A stretch of 64,000 bases of DNA from an uncultured Ignavibacteriota bacterium (GTDB lineage: Bacteria > Bacteroidota > Ignavibacteria > UBA10030 > UBA8401): positions 209,792-273,791 of the forward strand of contig CAISDA010000033.1 in NCBI GenBank assembly GCA_903884005.1, given 5' to 3'. A program made the position numbers and the translations under genes. Below, one piece after another: positions 61,659 to 64,000 of this stretch (its first letter is position 1; each line of letters opens with the position of its first letter). The notes beneath the pieces are model-generated. The model did no database searches, was not told where the DNA came from, and worked only from the letters and a program-made list of their open reading frames with translations.

Positions 61659-62852
61659 TTACTTCTGTTCTCCCTCCTGAGCATGCTCGTATTTTGTTTT
61701 TTTAGAGCCTTTGTAGATCTGAAAATTGTGGAACTTGCATTCGAGCGAGCCGTTGTAGAGCAGGAGTTTGCGTGATGTTTTGAGTCCGATAGACTTCAAT
61801 GCTTCCTTGTTCGAGGAGATGATCCAGACGCTGAACCCGTTGAAATTCTGCTTTAAGACGTTGCCGATTTCCTTATAGAGCTTTTCCGTATCGGTCGTGC
61901 TGAATCGTTCGCCATACGGCGGATTGATCATCACGACTCCGCCGTCGGGCAGCATGTCGGGTGTCAGTTCCTGAAATTTGCCCGCTTTCACGAGTATCTT
62001 CCAGCCGAGTTCCGCATTTTTAATATTATCTTTGGCGATGGTAATTGCGTCGGCAGACTCGTCGAATCCCATGATGGTATCGTTGAACTCTCGCTCGCGG
62101 CTCTTTGCCGCATCAACGATATTCTTCCATAGATTTTCGTCCCAGTCGTTCCATCGCATAAACCCAAATTCGGTGATCTTCATCCCCGGAGCGATGTTGT
62201 ACGCGATCGTTGCGGCTTCCATCAGAAACGTACCGGAACCGCACATGGGATCCACAAAATTCGACTGGCCATTCCAGCCGGTAAGCAGTATCATCCCGGC
62301 CGCGAGCACTTCGTTGATCGGCGCCAGGCCCTGGCCGATCCTATACCCGCGTTTATGGAGTGAATTGCCGGAGCTGTCCACGGAGATCGTGCATTGCTCA
62401 TCGCTGATGTGTACGTTCAGCCGCAGATCGGGATGTTCGAGTTCGACATTCGGACGCTCTCCGTACACCGTCCGCAGCTGGTCCACGATGGCGTCTTTCA
62501 CTTTCAGCGCCACGTAATTTGCATGATTGAAATTTTCGGAATGGACAAAACTATCGATGGCAAATGTTGTCTGCGGGGTCAGGTATTTTTCCCACGCGAA
62601 GCGCTTGGTCTCGTTGTATAATTCGGTGTCGTCATGAACGCTGAAGGAATGGATCGGCTTCAAAATTCTGAGAGCCGTGCGAAGCTCCAGATTGGCACGG
62701 TACATCGTTTCCTTCGTTCCGGTGAACGAAACGGCGCGGTTCAGCAATTTGATATCTTCCCCGCCGATCGACGCCAGTTCACGGGCCAGGACCTCCTCCA
62801 ACGCAAAGAAAGTCTTGGCGAGCATCTCAAATCTGTTCTTATCTTTACTCAT
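61659..62852 (-). CDS. THUMP-domain class I RNA methyltransferase (RlmL/YpsC-like)
   Basis: The start is ATG 62852 (397 residues); an in-frame GTG lies five codons earlier. An N-terminal ferredoxin-like/THUMP region (about 10-155) with KTFFALEEVLARELASIG and FTGTKETMYRANLELRTA is followed by a methyltransferase with FVDPMCGSGTFLMEAA (SAM site) and INPPYGER (N6/N2 base-flipping NPPY). The family makes m2G in 23S rRNA (RlmL N-half) or similar. It is cytoplasmic. A hydrophilic tail (KGSKKTKYEHAQEGEQK) may bind RNA. Confidence 0.92.
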   Translation of the reverse strand: MSKDKNRFEMLAKTFFALEEVLARELASIGGEDIKLLNRAVSFTGTKETMYRANLELRTALRILKPIHSFSVHDDTELYNETKRFAWEKYLTPQTTFAIDSFVHSENFNHANYVALKVKDAIVDQLRTVYGERPNVELEHPDLRLNVHISDEQCTISVDSSGNSLHKRGYRIGQGLAPINEVLAAGMILLTGWNGQSNFVDPMCGSGTFLMEAATIAYNIAPGMKITEFGFMRWNDWDENLWKNIVDAAKSREREFNDTIMGFDESADAITIAKDNIKNAELGWKILVKAGKFQELTPDMLPDGGVVMINPPYGERFSTTDTEKLYKEIGNVLKQNFNGFSVWIISSNKEALKSIGLKTSRKLLLYNGSLECKFHNFQIYKGSKKTKYEHAQEGEQK

Positions 62853-62872
62853 GCTCTTCTTTCTCACAGAAT

Positions 62873-62899
62873 AAAAAAAGCCCCGTCACGTGACGGGGC
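62873..62899 (-). terminator. Intrinsic terminator downstream of the GH30 fragment
   Basis: The perfect palindrome GCCCCGTCACGTGACGGGGC (62880-62899) is followed on the minus strand by seven U residues (62879-62873). It separates the GH30 fragment from the RNA methyltransferase gene. Confidence 0.9.
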
Positions 62900-63016
62900 A
62901 CACACAGTACACTGTTGCGTGGTACAAATATACTCTGCCAAACTTAAAAAGGCAAGCCGGGTGGCTTCGGCGGCAGTCATTCCGGGGAGAAAAAAACATC
63001 GGGGGTGATCGCTGAC

Positions 63017-63868
63017 TCAGTAGACGACCGTCTGAATTCCTCTCGCAGGGATGGTCTGCGCGGCAGATTCGGAGCCGACAATAAGCCGGTACGTGACGGG
63101 TGCATCCGACTGATTCATGACGACTGTTACTATTGACCCATCGACATTCACAAAGGTTGTACTCAACAGCTGGCTGCGGCTGCTCACGGCGCTGAGACGT
63201 TTTGCGTTTGGACGTATGAATTTGGAAAAGTGTCCGATATAATAATAGGACGGAGTATAGATCAGATCGCCTGCGGCCGTATTGGCATGCACGGGTGCGA
63301 AACAGAAATTGTCGGCATGATTCGGTCCGCCGTTTTCATCGAGCAGTATATTCCAGTCGGTCCAGCCTACTGTTCCATTATTGAAGTCGTGGATCATCGA
63401 AGCTCCATACCGTTCGGCATTCGGCCAGTATTGAAAATGATCCGGATTGAAGCTCTCGGCGCACCCTTCGGTGAAGAGCAGTTTCTTATCAGGATATGCT
63501 TCATTCACCGCGGCGACATTGTCATACATCGGAGTTCCTCCGGCCCATGTTTCGTACCAATGGAACCCGGTGCCCCATGCAAATCTTGCTGCCGCTGTAT
63601 CGCTGTAGATAACGTTCACCCGTTGGTTGATCAGGTCACGGTTATGATCCCAGACGATGATGTTCTTGTCCGCCAGTCCCTGCCGGGCCATGATAGGCCC
63701 AAGGCTCAATTTCAGAAAATCGCGTTCCTCTTCTGCGGAGAAAATGCACGATTCCCATCGCTGTGTCGCCATCGGCTCGTTCTGTACTGTGATGCCCCAC
63801 ACCGGAATACCTTGTGCTTCATACTCCTTCACGAATTTCGCAACATACAGTGCCCAACTATTATAACC
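63017..63868 (-). CDS. Glycoside hydrolase family 30 (glucosylceramidase-like), 5'-truncated
   Basis: The readable part has both catalytic residues: the acid/base Glu in GITVQNEPMATQ and the nucleophile in LLFTEGCAE. The C-terminal beta-sandwich follows (RLSAVSSRSQLLSTTFV), ending IQTVVY. A GTG at 63832 gives 271 residues, but protein-like sequence (GYNSWALYVAKFVKEYEA) runs on up to a TAA at 63869-63871. Intact members are usually over 450 residues, so the N-terminal part of the barrel is missing. No frame in 63872-64000 supplies it. The gene was probably broken by a deletion or insertion, or the assembly joins two sources. A strong terminator follows. Confidence 0.75.
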   Translation of the reverse strand, partial: GYNSWALYVAKFVKEYEAQGIPVWGITVQNEPMATQRWESCIFSAEEERDFLKLSLGPIMARQGLADKNIIVWDHNRDLINQRVNVIYSDTAAARFAWGTGFHWYETWAGGTPMYDNVAAVNEAYPDKKLLFTEGCAESFNPDHFQYWPNAERYGASMIHDFNNGTVGWTDWNILLDENGGPNHADNFCFAPVHANTAAGDLIYTPSYYYIGHFSKFIRPNAKRLSAVSSRSQLLSTTFVNVDGSIVTVVMNQSDAPVTYRLIVGSESAAQTIPARGIQTVVY

Positions 63869-64000
63869 TTAAATCCCGTGATTTTATAACAAGGGATCAT
63901 CTACCCAGTTAAAAAGGTCGTCACACCCTCGATTTTACAGGCGATAATTGATGTTCTCATGATTATTTACTTGACATTCTCCTCAAGCATTGTTATAATT
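63869..64000. other. AT-rich segment replacing the 5' half of GH30, possible mobile-element end
   Basis: At 63869 the GH30 reading frame stops. The next 130 nt are AT-rich, unlike the flanking genes. They hold short inverted arms (AATCCC near 63881, GGGATC near 63903), no long frame on either strand, and an exact consensus promoter pointing right. An insertion element beginning here and continuing past the window is one reading. Confidence 0.35.
63971..63999 (+). promoter_or_regulatory. Exact consensus sigma-70 promoter
   Basis: TTGACA (63971-63976), 17-nt spacer, TATAAT (63994-63999). Both hexamers are perfect. It would drive a gene beyond the right edge. Confidence 0.6.

Noticed and set aside
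62691..62706. TTGGCACG sigma-54-like box
   Set aside because: Inside the RNA methyltransferase gene, in antisense orientation, and with no -12 GC at the right distance.

Overview
The window looks like a chromosomal segment of an uncultured member of the Bacteroidota/Chlorobi/Ignavibacteria group with moderate GC. This is inferred from two proteins with type IX secretion (T9SS) C-terminal sorting domains joined to an 'LPVELISF' linker, CarboxypepD_reg-like and DUF5916-like outer-membrane proteins, a double-propeller sensor kinase, many SPII lipoproteins and a methylmalonyl-CoA decarboxylase-type carboxyltransferase. No rRNA, tRNA, CRISPR array or complete insertion sequence was seen.

Layout. 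1-3.3 kb: a PAS/GAF sensor cut by the left edge, then a cheX-cheY pair behind a good sigma-54-type promoter. 3.6-7.1 kb: a complete ribose-type sugar ABC transporter on the + strand. 7.2-9.4 kb: a seven-bladed YCF48-like T9SS cargo and a bacterial lipocalin. 9.5-18.15 kb: the most interesting block. Four small secreted Ig-like proteins, a two-domain periplasmic chaperone-like protein and a 955-residue usher-like beta-barrel are packed head to tail. They are followed by a soluble histidine kinase, a receiver and an NtrC-type sigma-54 activator. A sigma-54-like promoter and a 19-bp dyad typical of an enhancer site lie in front of the first subunit gene. I read this as a candidate chaperone-usher-like surface-fibre system with its own phosphorelay.

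18.5-27.3 kb: a DUF6599-like secreted protein overlapping a Tat-exported aldo/keto reductase with ferredoxin-type cysteines, then an aldehyde dehydrogenase, an SDR, an acetolactate-synthase-like enzyme and a DUF5916-type barrel. 27.5-33.1 kb: a 2.66-kb tandem duplication of a barrel-lipoprotein pair, each copy with its own terminator and leader hairpin. 33.3-44.5 kb: GH2, an M16 protease pair, a divergent methyltransferase, GH127 with a 45-bp minisatellite at its 3' end, and a biotin carrier plus carboxyltransferase whose 5' end needs a -1 frameshift. 44.7-48.7 kb, + strand: recQ, metA (acetyl-type) and a ROK kinase. 48.8-57.7 kb: a surface protein, a lipoprotein, a LamG T9SS cargo, a LuxR-type regulator with its 14-blade propeller kinase, and a D-aminoacylase. 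58-64 kb: a heparinase II/III-type lyase, a URO-D/MtaA-like methyltransferase, a THUMP RNA methyltransferase and a 5'-truncated GH30 next to AT-rich DNA carrying an exact consensus sigma-70 promoter.

Together the genes describe a heterotrophic glycan degrader (GH2, GH127, GH30, a polysaccharide lyase, sugar ABC uptake, ROK phosphorylation) with an elaborate outer surface (T9SS cargo, barrels, possible fibres) and several dedicated two-component systems. Domain assignments are from reading protein sequence by eye; no database search was run.
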